DNA of 64,000 nucleotides from Physella acuta (taxonomy: Eukaryota > Mollusca > Gastropoda > Physidae), in assembly GCF_028476545.1 (NCBI RefSeq), contig NW_026731871.1:1-64000 (forward strand), given 5' to 3'. Positions 10,541-21,020 of the stretch are shown here, one piece after another. A model generated the notes under the pieces. The model ran no database searches. It was not told the origin of the DNA and saw only the letters and a program-made list of their open reading frames with translations. Made by a program: the position numbers and the translations under genes. The number at the start of each line of letters is the position of its first letter. Within the stretch, counting starts at the first letter, position 1.

Positions 10541-10931
10541 CGTTTGATGAGCGTGTTGAAGATGGCGTCTAACGAAAGCGGCGTAGCCCGTGAAGAGATG
10601 CACGCCTTTGTACCAGGTGCATGGTCAAAGTGGGCACAAAACCGGACCACGCCAGTGCCTTGGCTGACCTTCTGGTGGCTGCAGACTACAGAGGTCAGTA
10701 CAGTCATGGACTCGACAGGCTGGACATGTATGTGAAAGACATTGAGGCCAAGATGTGTGTCTGTGACAAGGAACCTGAGATAGTCAAGGAAACAGCGGCA
10801 ACTGCATTTGTAGATGGAAATAATGTGCTAGGACCAGTGGTTGGAAAATTTGTGCACAGACATTGCAATTAAAAAAGCATAGGAAAGTGGACTTGGCTGG
10901 GTTTCTGCTAAAGGCTCAAATCATTTTGGTA

Positions 10932-11131
10932 CAGGGGTCGGCAACCTTTTGAAGCGGAAGAGCCAAAAGTTACAATTTTCCCTGGTTTTAAAGAGCCACT
11001 AACATTTTTTTAATTTCAAATATTTTATTTTTTTATTAAGATTATTAGTATTTGTTCAAGGAGCTGGAGAGCCGCATCTTGATATCAAAAGAGCCGCATG
11101 CGGCTCGCGAGCCGCAGGTTGCCGACCCCTG
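10932..11131. mobile_element. hAT-type MITE with CAGGGGTCGGCAACC ends
   Basis: The inverted ends CAGGGGTCGGCAACC and GGTTGCCGACCCCTG bound 200 bp of non-coding sequence with GAGCCGCATGCGGCTCGCGA inside. The ends match the longer element at 33671-34483. The 8-bp target duplication is not intact here; only GTA is shared at the joint with the interrupted Ldh2 codons. Confidence 0.8.
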
Positions 11132-11447
11132 GTATAGCAGGATGGTATGCCATAAGGGCAATGCAGCAGGGTATGATAGGTATGGCATTCACTAATATAT
11201 CTCCATTGATGGTACCTACCAGAGCCAAGAAGACTACTTTAGGCACAAACCCTCTAGCATGTGCTGCCCCAGCCAACAATGGTGACAGTAGACATGGCTA
11301 CTTCTGCAGTTGCTCTTGGAAAGTTGGAGTTGAATGAAAGAAAGGGGCTGGACATTCCTCTTGTGAGACTACTGGCAGGGCAACAACAAACCCATCTAAA
11401 GCCACAGGATTAATGCCACTAGGTGGCACAGAAGAATGCAGTGGTTA

Positions 11448-11777
11448 CAGTAGCGTAGCGAGGGGGGGGGGGCGGGAGGGGACATATGTCCCCGGGCGCC
11501 GACCATAGGGGGCGCCAAAATGGGTTGGAAAAATAAATTGAAAGGTTGAGGGAGGTGCAAATCGAAAGTTTGAGGGGGGGGGATGCAAATCGAAATCTCG
11601 AGGAGGGGGGTGCAAATCGAAAGTTTGAGGAGGGGGGTTCAAATCGAAATCTCTAGGGTGGATGGGGGGGGGGGGCAAATCGAAAGTTTGAGGGGGGGGG
11701 GTGCAAATCAAAATCTTGAGGGGGGTGCAAATCGAAAAGTTTGTCCCCGGGCGCCGGGAAGGGTCGCTACGCCTCAG
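11448..11777. mobile_element. hAT-type MITE, family A, with expanded internal modules
   Basis: It starts CAGTAGCGTAGCGAG and ends TCGCTACGCCTCAG. The duplication AGTGGTTA is at 11440-11447 and 11778-11785. Inside, a module of about 25 bp (GTGCAAATCGAAAGTTTGAG plus a G run, alternating with AAATCGAAATCTCGAGG) is repeated about seven times, against one to three times in other copies. It interrupts the Ldh2 pseudogene. Confidence 0.88.
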
Positions 11778-12153
11778 AGTGGTTACAAAGGATATGGTTT
11801 ATCTATGATGGTTGAAGTCTTCTGTGGGATTTTTGGGTGGTGCAGATTTTGGAGGGAAAATCAGAAAATGGAAAACTACAGAAAAGGAGGCTAACCTAGG
11901 TCAGTGTTTTGTAGCAATCAATCCAGCTGCCTTTGCTCCAGAGTTCACTGATAGAATCACAGAACTGAACGACACATTGAGAAATCTTGAGCCAGCAGAG
12001 GGTGAGACAGAAGTTCTAGTACCAGGGGACCCAGAGAGGAAACATATGGAACAATGTGACAGACTTGGGGGGATCCCATACCACCCTAACCAAATTCAGC
12101 ATGCTAGAGATTTGGCAACACAGTTGAATGTGGAACCTCTAAAGACTTTATAA

Positions 12154-13230
12154 ATAGCTGAAGTCAATTGCTAGATACATTTATAGATAAAACATGTACA
12201 ATGCATAAACTGTCCTTTAGACCAGGGACTATGTAGTTGGGGCTAGGTATTTGTAGAAATTATGTGGTCAAATAGAACACTGATTTTATTATGGAGCACA
12301 AGATTTTAATTGGTGGTTCGTCAGTTATTAGCTGTCCATAAATGCAGGTCTATTTCATGTGTTAATTACTTTTTGAAATACAAGTAATAACTACCCCTCC
12401 CCCTTTCATTTACAAATCACGTTAGTATGCGCCCTCTCAGGGGTGTGACATATTTATGGATAGTCCCATACAGTGGCGTAGGCAGGGGGGGGGGGGTTAG
12501 GGACGGTCATAACCCCCCCCCATAGACCCCTTGGTATATATATAAAGTATGAGAGGGGTGGAAATCGAAAGTTTGAGAGGGGGGGGGGTGCAAATCGAAA
12601 GTTTGTCCCCGGGTAAAAATTGGAACACCCCCCCCCCCCTTGAGATGATCCTGGCTACGCCACTGGTCCCATAGGTTGTTTTCAGACACTTTTGCACTTT
12701 ATGCCCATCAGATGGTGTGGTTTCTAATGGACAAACTTATTGCTAGTATAGGATCAAAACATGTCTAAGAGAACAATAAATTTGGTACTTAGACTAATTT
12801 ACGTGGGAATAAAATGTATGCTCTGTGTTAGCAAAGATACAATTTGTGCCCACTTTGACCTTTTTGAAGGGTAAGCTTTCAACAAAATTCTTCAATCAAA
12901 TCTTTCTTGGAAGCTTGTTTTTAAATTAATAAATGATTATGCAAGTTTAGCTTAGCATTTATTTCTGTAAATATTTTTCTCTTGACTATTTAAAAAAAAG
13001 GGAAATAAGTCATGGAAGTGGTTTGAACATTTGCTTATCTTTGATAAGTTTAATTGTAGGAGAAAGACTCGGCTTTCACAGTGGTTTAAAAACAAAGGGA
13101 AAAAGAAAATACAATAGCTTAGGGTGGTGTCTATAGAATAAAGATAATCCAACCACAGCTACGGTAATTTTTTACAAAACAACCATCAAGTCAAAAATGA
13201 AAGAAAATTTACTTTTTTATTAACTATATA
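12154..13230. other. Likely 3' UTR of the retrocopy, then AT-rich sequence
   Basis: The sequence after the pseudogene stop is low in coding signal and holds AATAAA-containing words near 12773, 12810 and 12925. About 12332-12467 looks like a worn Harbinger-type MITE (TGTCCATAAATGCAGG ... TGTGACATATTTATGGATAG). The family A MITE 12471-12665 follows directly. Confidence 0.4.
12471..12665. mobile_element. hAT-type MITE, family A2 (perfect TSD)
   Basis: It begins CAGTGGCGTAGGCAGG and ends CCTGGCTACGCCACTG. The 8-bp duplication GTCCCATA is at 12463-12470 and 12666-12673. It carries GGTCATAACCCCCC, a CATAGACCCCTTGGTATATA block and two AATCGAAAGTTTG modules. Confidence 0.9.
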
Positions 13231-13234
13231 ATTT

Positions 13235-13325
13235 TTTATTATGATCGGCTCTGGTCCCCTAAATGGCGTGCCCCCCCCCCCCCCGCATTGCGGGGTCTGG
13301 CGGCACTGTAGTTCCGCCCCTGCCT
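13235..13325 (-). mobile_element. hAT-like end fragment (CAGGGGCGGAACTACAG)
   Basis: The minus strand starts CAGGGGCGGAACTACAGTGC, continues to a G run, then CACGCCATTTAGGGGACC. Only one end is seen. Directly beyond, 13340-13390 is a short repeat also found at 59680-59735. Confidence 0.4.
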
Positions 13326-13514
13326 CGTAGTTGTTAAGTATGAATACTCGAGAAAGTTTAGGGGAAATCACTCCCGGTTGATTTCGTTATGAATTTACTA
13401 ACTTTGCATATGTCCGCCCTAGAACAATGAGCAAGGCCGCTTTTTTTTTATTAATCTGGAATTTTCTTCCCTAGATGAGAGTTATAAGTTATAAGGTTGT
13501 TTTTAAAGGACGAC

Positions 13515-13905
13515 ACATGTGACATACCCAGGGGTAAGGGGTTGGGGGGGGGGGGGGGTCGGAGAGGGGTTCGGAATTTTGTGTCCATGTGTCAGGAGGG
13601 GGAGAGGGATGTTCAGAAACTGTGACGACATTTTTTTTTTCTATTTTAAAAATTAATGTTAGAAACAGAATTTCAGTGGTAAATTATTGTTTTTAAAAGA
13701 CTGTTTTGTACATCGCAGTAGAAATTAATGCACTCGATGATTGCTTGCTTCAGTAAAAAAAAATTCAATTGTTTACAAAAAAAAAAAAAACTAATCATTA
13801 TTGTGGTTTTAGGCTGAAGAGTGACCTCATTTTAGGAGGGGGGGGCATATCTAACGATGGATAATGGGAGGTAAAAAGATCGTCAAAAAAGCGTGACGTC
13901 ACATA
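13515..13905 (-). mobile_element. Worn Harbinger-type MITE, reverse
   Basis: Read on the minus strand the end has TGACGTCACGCTTTTTTGAC then GATCTTTTTACCTCCC, matching the left part of the 1031-1434 element. The far side retains GTGACATACCC and G runs. No target duplication was recognised. Confidence 0.5.
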
Positions 13906-13984
13906 TCATATGCTCTGCCGCCAGACCACACCATACCACACAAGCGCAATGTCCTACCAACGTTTTCTTAGACATCATCCAGGA

Positions 13985-14445
13985 TTTGGATGATGTCTGA
14001 TTAGATGATGTCTGATTGGATGATGTCTGATTGGATGATGTCTGATTGGATGATGTCTGATTGGATGATGTCTGATTAGAATTATATGATGTCTGATTGG
14101 ATGATGTCTGATTGGATGATGTCTGATTGGATGATGTCTGATTGGATGATGTCTGATTGGATGATGTCTGATTGGATGATGTCTGATTGGGTGATGTCTG
14201 ATTGGATGATGTCTGATTGAGTGATGTCTGGTTGGGTGATGTCTGATTGGATGATGTCTGATTGGGTGATGTCTGATTGAGTGATGTCTGGTTGGGTGAT
14301 GTCTGATTGTATGATGTCTGATTGGATGATGTCTGATTGGGTGATGTCTGATTGGGTGATGTCTGATTGAGTGATGTCTGATTGGGTGATGTCTGGTTGG
14401 GTGATGTCTGATTGGGTGATGTCTGATTGAATTATGTCTGTAAGG
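13985..14445. repeat. 15-bp minisatellite (unit GATGATGTCTGATTG)
   Basis: About 30 tandem copies with G/A and A/T variants. The unit length is a multiple of three, so frames stay open (ITQSD repeats on the minus strand), which is not evidence for a gene. Confidence 0.93.
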
Positions 14446-14623
14446 TTTGGAATATCGTGCTTCATAATATGAGATGTGCCTTTAGGTTTACTGATCTACG
14501 TCTCATGGTGTAGTTACAAATGTAGGCCAAAATGTATCATAGATCATGTGTGTTTTAGGATGGATGGCATATTTGGCAAGCATGTTGTTTTTTGACAGCG
14601 TGGTTGAAGGCGTGAATGGTATG

Positions 14624-14767
14624 CAGAGGCGTAGCGACCCTTCCCGGCGCCCGGAAACAAACTTTCAATTTCGCCCCCCCCCCCCCGTCAAACTTTCAAT
14701 TTGCAATTTGCCCGAGAACATATGTACCTCCCACCCCTGCCCCCCCCCCCCCCCCGCTACGCCTCTG
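14624..14767. mobile_element. hAT-type MITE, family A (perfect TSD)
   Basis: It starts CAGAGGCGTAGCGACCC and ends CGCTACGCCTCTG, flanked by ATGGTATG at 14616-14623 and 14768-14775. Only 144 bp long, mostly C runs with one AAACTTTCAATTT module repeated. Confidence 0.92.
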
Positions 14768-14779
14768 ATGGTATGAGAA

Positions 14780-15830
14780 AAATATTGGATACGTGCCGAC
14801 CCGCGGCGTATCATATGCCGCTATTTAGTTGTTTTTTTTCTACTTTTCAGTAATTCATAATTTGTGAATTCGACACTACCAATGCTGCCACTGAATATAT
14901 TTGCTTTAAAACACTACCCCCCCCCCCTTCTCCCCCCCTTCTCTCCCCTCCCCCTCCCCCCCCCCCCCCCCCCCATGAAAGCAGCCTTCTCTTAGTTACA
15001 TCCTCTAAGTTTAAAATCGTTTCAAACTAAATTATCTGCTCCTAATAGCCGTCACCAAACCCGGCTCTACGAATGTAAACATTTAGCGTGAACCACAGCT
15101 CACCAGACCATGTGGGGGTGGGTGGTAGCGATAGAGAGGAAGAGAGGGGATTGCAAAGCGCGCTTGCAGCTTGTTTTCTAACGTCTCCCAGAAGAGAATT
15201 ATATATATGGATTCTAAAAGAGTAATGCATTCAAAATTAGGTTTTGCGTTACCTTGCTTGAAAGAGTAATAAGTTAAACTAAAGGGATATAACCTAAGAT
15301 TAAATTGGAAATATTTGTGGAAAACAGTCTGAAATATGTAAGTAATTTGCTACAACAAAACAAATATTATTTAATAAACATAATTTATTAATTGCTTAAA
15401 TATTATTACAAATTAATACACATTTTTCAAAAATTTAAGTTAAACGTTTAGTATAACTTTAAATGAAAACAGTAGCGTTTTGTTTAGATCGTTTGGTTTT
15501 TTTTTTTTAAAATCCTTTGCTCACTGCTAATCAACATATGTGTCATCTAATTCATATTAATTATTTGAAATAAATTTGAGTGACTCCATTCTTCACTTCA
15601 CTCATTGCGGGAGCTTACGGTGTAAACATTATATTTAACTGTATACATAAATGCTTTCCATTACATACCATTGACATAATAAAAAAAAAACAGCGTGATT
15701 CAGATTATACAAGATTACATTTTTAAATTTTAAGAGACAAACATTATAGGTGTACTAGCACTATTAGTATTTCTGCAAGGCTTACCAGTGTTCAATAGTC
15801 TTATCCATGCAGGACGAACAATTTAGTATA
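14780..15830. other. Non-genic stretch with C-runs and AT-rich DNA
   Basis: Long C runs at 14920-14975. The rest is AT-rich without exon or element signatures I recognise. Confidence 0.4.
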
Positions 15831-15835
15831 TGCAC

Positions 15836-16109
15836 CAGTGGCGTAGCGAGGTCGGGTGTCACCCGGTGCGGCGCATTGAATGTTGTCACACCCCCCCCCC
15901 CCAGAGGCGTAGCGACTCTTCCCGGGGAAGATTTGCACCCCCCCTCGAACTTTCGATTTGCACCCCCCCCCCCCCCTCAAACTTTCGATTTGCACCCCCC
16001 CCCCTCAAATTTTTCTCTATATATTTTACTATTTTTTGCCTTGGTGTCACCCCCCTAAATGGTGTTACCCGGTGCGGTCCGCACCCCCCCCCCCCTCGCT
16101 ACGCCTCTG
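15836..16109. mobile_element. hAT-type MITE, family A, composite copy (perfect TSD)
   Basis: Outer ends CAGTGGCGTAGCGAGG and TCGCTACGCCTCTG, with ATATGCAC at 15828-15835 and 16110-16117. Inside, a second left end (CAGAGGCGTAGCGACTC) starts at about 15902. The outer part carries GTCACCCGGTGCGG on the left and GTTACCCGGTGCGGTCCGC on the right, an additional inverted pair. Confidence 0.9.
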
Positions 16110-16326
16110 ATATGCACCACATAGTTTGTGAAGAAGTTGGGAGGGACCTTACGATAAATTTTCTCAATGGACGATTTGTCGAGATGTTAAAGCAAAATGC
16201 TGCTCCAAATTCTCGTGTTTATTGCTATCTCCTTAATGTGTAGTGACTTCAGGAGTTCTTCAGACTGTAAATGTTACATACCGCACGGTAGGTTAGCCGA
16301 GGTTGTACAGGTTGATGATTTGGTTG

Positions 16327-16549
16327 CAGTGTTTCTTTTAGGTATCTCTTCGCCCCCCCCCCCCCCCCCTCACCCGAAGCGCCCCCACACCCCACCCCCA
16401 ATGAAATAAAATGTATATAGAAAATATATACTGCTACCAGTGTCGTCGTCGTCCCCCCCCCCCGGGAAAAATTTTATCCGCCCCTCCCCCTCCCACCCGA
16501 AAGTTTCAACTGCTTCCCTAGAGAAAACAAAGTCTGAAAGAAACACTGT
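16327..16549. mobile_element. hAT-type MITE, family B2 (perfect TSD)
   Basis: It begins CAGTGTTTCTTTTAGG and ends CTGAAAGAAACACTG, with TTTGGTTG duplicated at 16319-16326 and 16550-16557. The interior has C runs and ATGTATATAGAAAATATATA, the reverse of the family B core. Confidence 0.9.
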
Positions 16550-16559
16550 TTGGTTGATT

Positions 16560-16815
16560 TGCTAGCCCAGCTAGACTGCTAACCCAGTTAGACTGCTAAT
16601 CCAGCTAGACTGCTAACCCGAGAGTCTCGAGTTCGAATCCGGGTCCAAGTCAGTTGACCGTCCTTGAGTCCACCCAGATCTGATGAGTACCAGCTCATGT
16701 TAGGGAAAGTAAAGGCGGCTGGGCATAGTGCTGACCACACTATCCCTTCATATGCCGAGGTCTTTGAAGCAGATGAACTCTACTTCATCTGCCCCATGTG
16801 TCTTGGGCACGAACG
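16560..16815 (+). mobile_element. SINE-1 (tRNA-derived) copy
   Basis: A B-box-like GAGTTCGAATCCGGG is followed by the shared body: GTCCACCCAGATCTGATGAG, GTTAGGGAAAGTAAAGGCGG, CATAGTGCTGACCACACTAT, CATATGCCGAGGTC and CTTCATCTGCCCCATGTGTC. The 5' part repeats GCTAACCCAGYTAGACT three times, an expanded head. Confidence 0.8.
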
Positions 16816-17112
16816 GGAAATGGTGATCATGATTTACGATACTATTATTATGATGATGGGTTGTTTTTTTTTAAATTAATCCAAAGGATGTCTGAATATC
16901 GAGAATTTTTTTTCTAAAATTTAGACATTCTTCTATGTCCAGAATTGAGTACTAAATCAATGAATAATAATAATACAGCCCAAATGCTGACGTCCTTAAT
17001 TAAGCGAGCATAAAAATTGGAAAGAAATTAGAAATTCCTTTTTTTTTCGGTGAATAAACAGAGCAAGAAAGATCAAGCTTTAATTTTAATTAGCGTCTCA
17101 AATTAATCAATA

Positions 17113-18195
17113 TTACAACTTCTTCCTGCTAATTAATCTTCTGTAGCCTGCGGCAAACTTCGAGCTCATGGTGACGTAGATGAGAAAGTTGACGGCGGCG
17201 TTGAACTGAAACAGTACGCAGATGACGCTCTGAAGGAGGGAGTAGAGGTTCCCCGACGACAAGATGGTGATGTTGGCGTACAGCAGGCACATGTAGATGA
17301 CGGCGGACGGCAGGTACGTCACCACGGTGGTCAAACACACCGTCAGCAACATTTTCGCTACTTTCGCTTCTTTGATCTTCTTTGACGCCGTGGTTGAAGA
17401 TTTGGTTAATCTCTTCGACTCTCCTGTCGTGAGTTTTACCGTAATGGCCAGCGAACAAATCAATATCATGAACAACGACACCGACGAGAATAGATTATTC
17501 ACGATGAAATTGGAATAAAAGTTGATGGTGTCGTAGTTTTGCGAGTAGAATTTGCTTAATGTAAGTCTGCTTACCCATACGTTGAATTTCTCGTCGAAAA
17601 ACCACTGGTAACTTAACCGTGAGAACATAGGCGCCAGGAGAGCGATGGTGTAAAGGTAGATGAACACAATCACCCATCTCACGCGGGGGATTGTAAATAT
17701 ACGATTTACGTGCAGCGGGAAGAACACGGCTGTAAAGCGTTCAATGGCGATGGCGGCCACGTGACAGATACTCAAGGCCACGCAGATGTCGACGAAAGTG
17801 TATAGATAAATCGTCGAGAAAGTTCGGTACGTCACGGAGAGACCGAGGTCGAACTGAGCCACGAGACACTGGAGCCGTCTGAACGGTTGCAGGACGGAGC
17901 AGACGAGATCCGTCACCGACAGTGACGTCAGGATGAGGTTGGTCGTCTGCTTCTGCCCGTAGCGGGTCAGGACAAGGATGTTCATGACGTTACCCACAAT
18001 ACCCAGCGCGCTGAGGACGTGGACGAGGAAACAGTTGAGGAAAATGTCCAGCTTGCTCCAGAGCTCATCGCTGATCAACACGCTCGCCGCCATGTTGGAC
18101 GCGTCACTTCCGGTGGTGCTGACGTTGAAAGATGGCGGGCTCGTGTTGTGAAACGTGTGCGTGACACAGCATTGGTCAGCTGATAGCGTCGTCAT
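17113..18195 (-). CDS. Rhodopsin-like GPCR 2, intronless paralogue
   Basis: 360 residues in one frame on the minus strand. It has a longer extracellular N terminus than GPCR 1, with two N-glycosylation sequons (NTS at about 17, NVS at about 24), then seven hydrophobic segments. Marks: GN in TM1 (IVGNVMNILVL), D in TM2 (LSVTDLVCS), ERF at the end of TM3 (AIAIERFTAV), a TM6 without CWxP but with YLPSAVIY, and VNFLIY in place of NPxxY. The TM6-TM7 stretch, including KIKEAKVAKMLL, SGN and YVTMSSKFA, is nearly the same as in GPCR 1, so the two are recent paralogues in inverted orientation. Likely role: plasma-membrane chemical or neuropeptide sensor; ligand unknown. The first ATG gives MTTLSADQCC; a second in-frame ATG (about residue 35, NMAASVL) is an alternative start. 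Confidence 0.9.
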   Translation of the reverse strand: MTTLSADQCCVTHTFHNTSPPSFNVSTTGSDASNMAASVLISDELWSKLDIFLNCFLVHVLSALGIVGNVMNILVLTRYGQKQTTNLILTSLSVTDLVCSVLQPFRRLQCLVAQFDLGLSVTYRTFSTIYLYTFVDICVALSICHVAAIAIERFTAVFFPLHVNRIFTIPRVRWVIVFIYLYTIALLAPMFSRLSYQWFFDEKFNVWVSRLTLSKFYSQNYDTINFYSNFIVNNLFSSVSLFMILICSLAITVKLTTGESKRLTKSSTTASKKIKEAKVAKMLLTVCLTTVVTYLPSAVIYMCLLYANITILSSGNLYSLLQSVICVLFQFNAAVNFLIYVTMSSKFAAGYRRLISRKKL

Positions 18196-18269
18196 GCTTT
18201 TTTATTCAACAGTTCTATCCGTTTAAAATTGTTCTCTTTCTATTTACCTAGAAACACAAGATGAATATA

Positions 18270-18765
18270 TTACACAGGAAATTTCAATTGGTTACTTCAA
18301 AAGGTTAATGTAGACAATACGCAGATAATTTCAACTGGTTAAAAAAGAAGCTGATGTAGATAATACACAGATAATTTCAACTGGTTAAAAATAAGTTGAT
18401 GTAGATAATACACAGATAATTTCAACTGGTTAAAAATAAGTTGATGTAGATAATACACAGATAATTTCAACTGGTTAAAAATAAGTTGATGTAGATAATA
18501 CACAGATAATTTCAACTGGTTGTTTTTTTTAAAGTTGATGTAGATAATACACAGATAATTTCAACTGGTTTTTTAAAAAAGTTGATATAGATAATACACA
18601 GATAATTTCAAGTGGTTAAAAAAAAATTGATTTAGATAATACACAGATAATTTTAACTGGTTAAAAAAGAAGATGATGTAGATAATGCACAGATAATTTT
18701 AACTGGTTTAAAAAGAGGTTAATGAGATAATACACAGATCATTCCAACAGGTTACTTAAGGGGTT
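18270..18765. repeat. 45-bp minisatellite
   Basis: About ten tandem units built on GATGTAGATAATACACAGAT then AATTTCAACTGGTT, separated by variable A/T runs. It lies just upstream (5') of GPCR 2. Confidence 0.9.
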
Positions 18766-18840
18766 GATGCAGTCTATGCGAACTCACAGAATTTGATGGA
18801 GTGAGAGGTGGTGAAAAGTCTGTAACAACCAACCGTCAAG

Positions 18841-18925
18841 CAGTGTTTCTTTCAGACTTTTTCTCCGGAAGGGGTACTGACAACTTTCGGAAAGAGGTGC
18901 ACTTAAATTTCCGGGGGTGGGAAAT
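18841..18925. mobile_element. hAT MITE family B, left-end fragment
   Basis: It opens with GCAGTGTTTCTTTCAGAC and CTCCGGAAGGGG, as in other family B copies. The right end is missing. Confidence 0.5.
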
Positions 18926-18984
18926 TAATTAACGGATACGGTACTCAGGTTATCGACACAAGGACAGTTTCACGAAACTAAGTT

Positions 18985-19145
18985 GTCCCGATCCTAAGGT
19001 CGTAAGACGTCAACGTTTGTCAAAATCTCGATTAAGATTTTTTGCACGATTACAATACATCCTTTATATTTTGTATACGATAATGTAGGGAGGTGTAAAA
19101 CGGCGAAAAATCAAAATTTCATGTAATTTTCGTGCACGATTACAA
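18985..19145 (-). repeat. Interspersed repeat C fragment
   Basis: It contains TCTCGATTAAGATTTTTTGC then ACGATTACAATAC, the reverse complement of part of 59060-59110, and GTAAAACGGCG. Confidence 0.45.
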
Positions 19146-19155
19146 TACTACCTCT

Positions 19156-19400
19156 CAGAGGCGTAGCGGGGGGGGGGGGGGCGGACCGCACCGGGTGACA
19201 CCATTTAGGGGGGTGACACCAAGGCAAAAAATAGCAAAATATATAGAGAAAAGCTTGAGGGGGGGAGGTGCACATCGAAAGTTTGAGGGCGGGTGCAAAT
19301 CGAAAGTTTGAAAGTTTGTCCCCGGAAGGGCCGCTACGCCTCTGGGGGGTGACTCCATTAAGTGCGGCACCGGGTGACACCCGACCTCGCTACGCCACTG
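19156..19400. mobile_element. hAT-type MITE, family A composite (perfect TSD), reverse orientation
   Basis: Ends CAGAGGCGTAGCGGGGG and CTCGCTACGCCACTG, with CTACCTCT at 19148-19155 and 19401-19408. The interior is the reverse complement of the composite copy at 15836-16109 (CGGACCGCACCGGGTGACAC ... GGCACCGGGTGACACCCGAC). Confidence 0.92.
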
Positions 19401-19408
19401 CTACCTCT

Positions 19409-21012
19409 ATACGCTGTATTCGAGAAAACAAAAAATCTAAAAACTGATTTTTGTGTAACATTCTATAAAAAGGGTTACCATCCAAGGGAAAGCACTCTAA
19501 TCTTATTAGGTTTCTGGCCCTGTATAATGTTACTAGGCATGCTGCCCAGCTTTGCTTAGGCTTTCGAAAACATTGAGAATTTGAATGCTTAATTAATTCG
19601 CCCGAGGGTCGGTCTACGACCTCAGGAGTTATGAAGAGGCTCCTCCGTGGACATTTTTTTTTCGATTTATAGCTCATATAAGGCGCCGGTCAGTCGAGGT
19701 CAGTTTTGACCCCATCATCGTAGACTTTTCGGCCAACCGGCCCCCGTGTTCTGTCGCCCCAAGGCAAGATCCTGCCAAATTTGAAGCGCCTGCGGCGCCG
19801 GAAAGTACCCTGTCGGGCACCCGACAACTTTGCTTTATATATTTTAGAGATTAGCAAATTGCATAGATAAACAAAGATTTCAATAAAGTAATTAAGGCCT
19901 GAAATACTTTAGTATAGAAATGTATTATTTGAATAGATGAATCTAGAATATCTAGATCTAGAATCCAAATAAATAAAATAAATTTTATGAGTTTAGGCCG
20001 GAAAAATTGTATTGTATACATTTCATAGTGTACGTAGATCTAAATCAAACACGGTAGATGACGTCATTAGTTAATGTATAAGCAATAGTGACGTCACAGT
20101 TTTATGCGTTCTTTTTCACATCTATTAATGCTTTTCCGGTTGCATAAATAATACTGTTTCTCTACATTCGAATACGCCTTTAATTTTTATTTTTCTTCTT
20201 TTAATAAAATTGTGGTTATACATTTAAAACATCTAACATGTTATTTTCAACAAAAGTCCGTATAAAGTTCTCCATATATCGCTGCCGTTTCTGACGTGAT
20301 GTCCGGCGAAAATATTTTGCGGACAGAGAGAGAGAGAGAGAGAGAGAGAAGAGCGCACATGGCGTTTTATATATTAGGATGTTGTGTGCTTGTGAGCGAT
20401 GTTCACTAGTTTCCCCATGTTTTTCTATGTCATGTGACCTCCGCGAATGCGGGTAATTTCTGACGCTACACAACGGCAGTACAACTCAAAGGGTTATTTG
20501 TGGGGATTAAGATTCAATGTGCTGATGGTCGTTAATCAATGAAAGATAATTGGACTAATGAAGATAACGGCAATCAATCATTTACCGTACGTATATTGCG
20601 ACTAATTGTGTAGTGAGTTGGTAATAGCTATAGTTAGCAAAATGTATACATTTAGAATCTATGTGCAGTATTTTTTTTATTACCGTAAGACAATGACTGC
20701 AGTATAATATTGTATGTCATTAATGCTGATCGTAATGCTGTTTTTGAATGTCATTATGATGCAAGTCTTAATTAGCTGAAGACTTAAACTGCCATGACTA
20801 TAATTTGCCTATTTACTAGTACCGTATTTTGCAGACTAGAAAGATTTTGATTAGATACATCTTTTGATATAGAACGTCTTGTAAATCTATTTTTATATTG
20901 GCTTAAACTAGAAAGATTATAATTACATGTGCCTTTTGATATTAGATCTAGTCGTATAGATCTATTTTTATACTGTCTTGTCAAATTGTCATTGTGGGTC
21001 TGATCTGTATTG
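19409..21012. other. Non-genic stretch
   Basis: No host gene seen. It contains a GA simple repeat at 20327-20350 and moderately GC-rich sequence at 19685-19835 with no recognised identity. The rest is AT-rich. Confidence 0.4.
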
Positions 21013-21020
21013 ATTACACA

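Larger units (their letters stand above)
10562..12153 (+). pseudogene. Processed pseudogene of a malate/L-lactate dehydrogenase (Ldh2 family)
   Basis: The pieces follow the Ldh2/YjmC-type NAD(P)-dependent oxidoreductase in order with no introns. The N terminus begins at MASNESGVAREEMHAF, then [144 protein letters not shown] and [20 protein letters not shown], with a stop at 12151-12153. The family reduces or oxidises 2-hydroxy acids in the cytosol. The copy is dead: a frame shift near 10620, an extra base near 10850, a stop codon (TAG) at about 10880, further breaks near 11280-11430, and two DNA-transposon insertions (10932-11131 and 11448-11777). The two sides of each insertion join back into the expected protein (NHFG with IAGWYA; GGYKGYG). 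Lack of introns argues for retrocopying of a spliced mRNA; a poly-A tail was not seen. An active parent gene should exist elsewhere. Confidence 0.85.

Noticed and set aside
11445-11894. Pro- and Gly-rich short frames across the MITE modules
   Set aside because: G/C-run modules of a hAT MITE read as protein; the same happens at 1260-1914, 15801-16243, 19111-19380 and 25647-25925.
14082-14465. Frame with ITQSD repeats
   Set aside because: 15-bp minisatellite; no non-repeat coding part.
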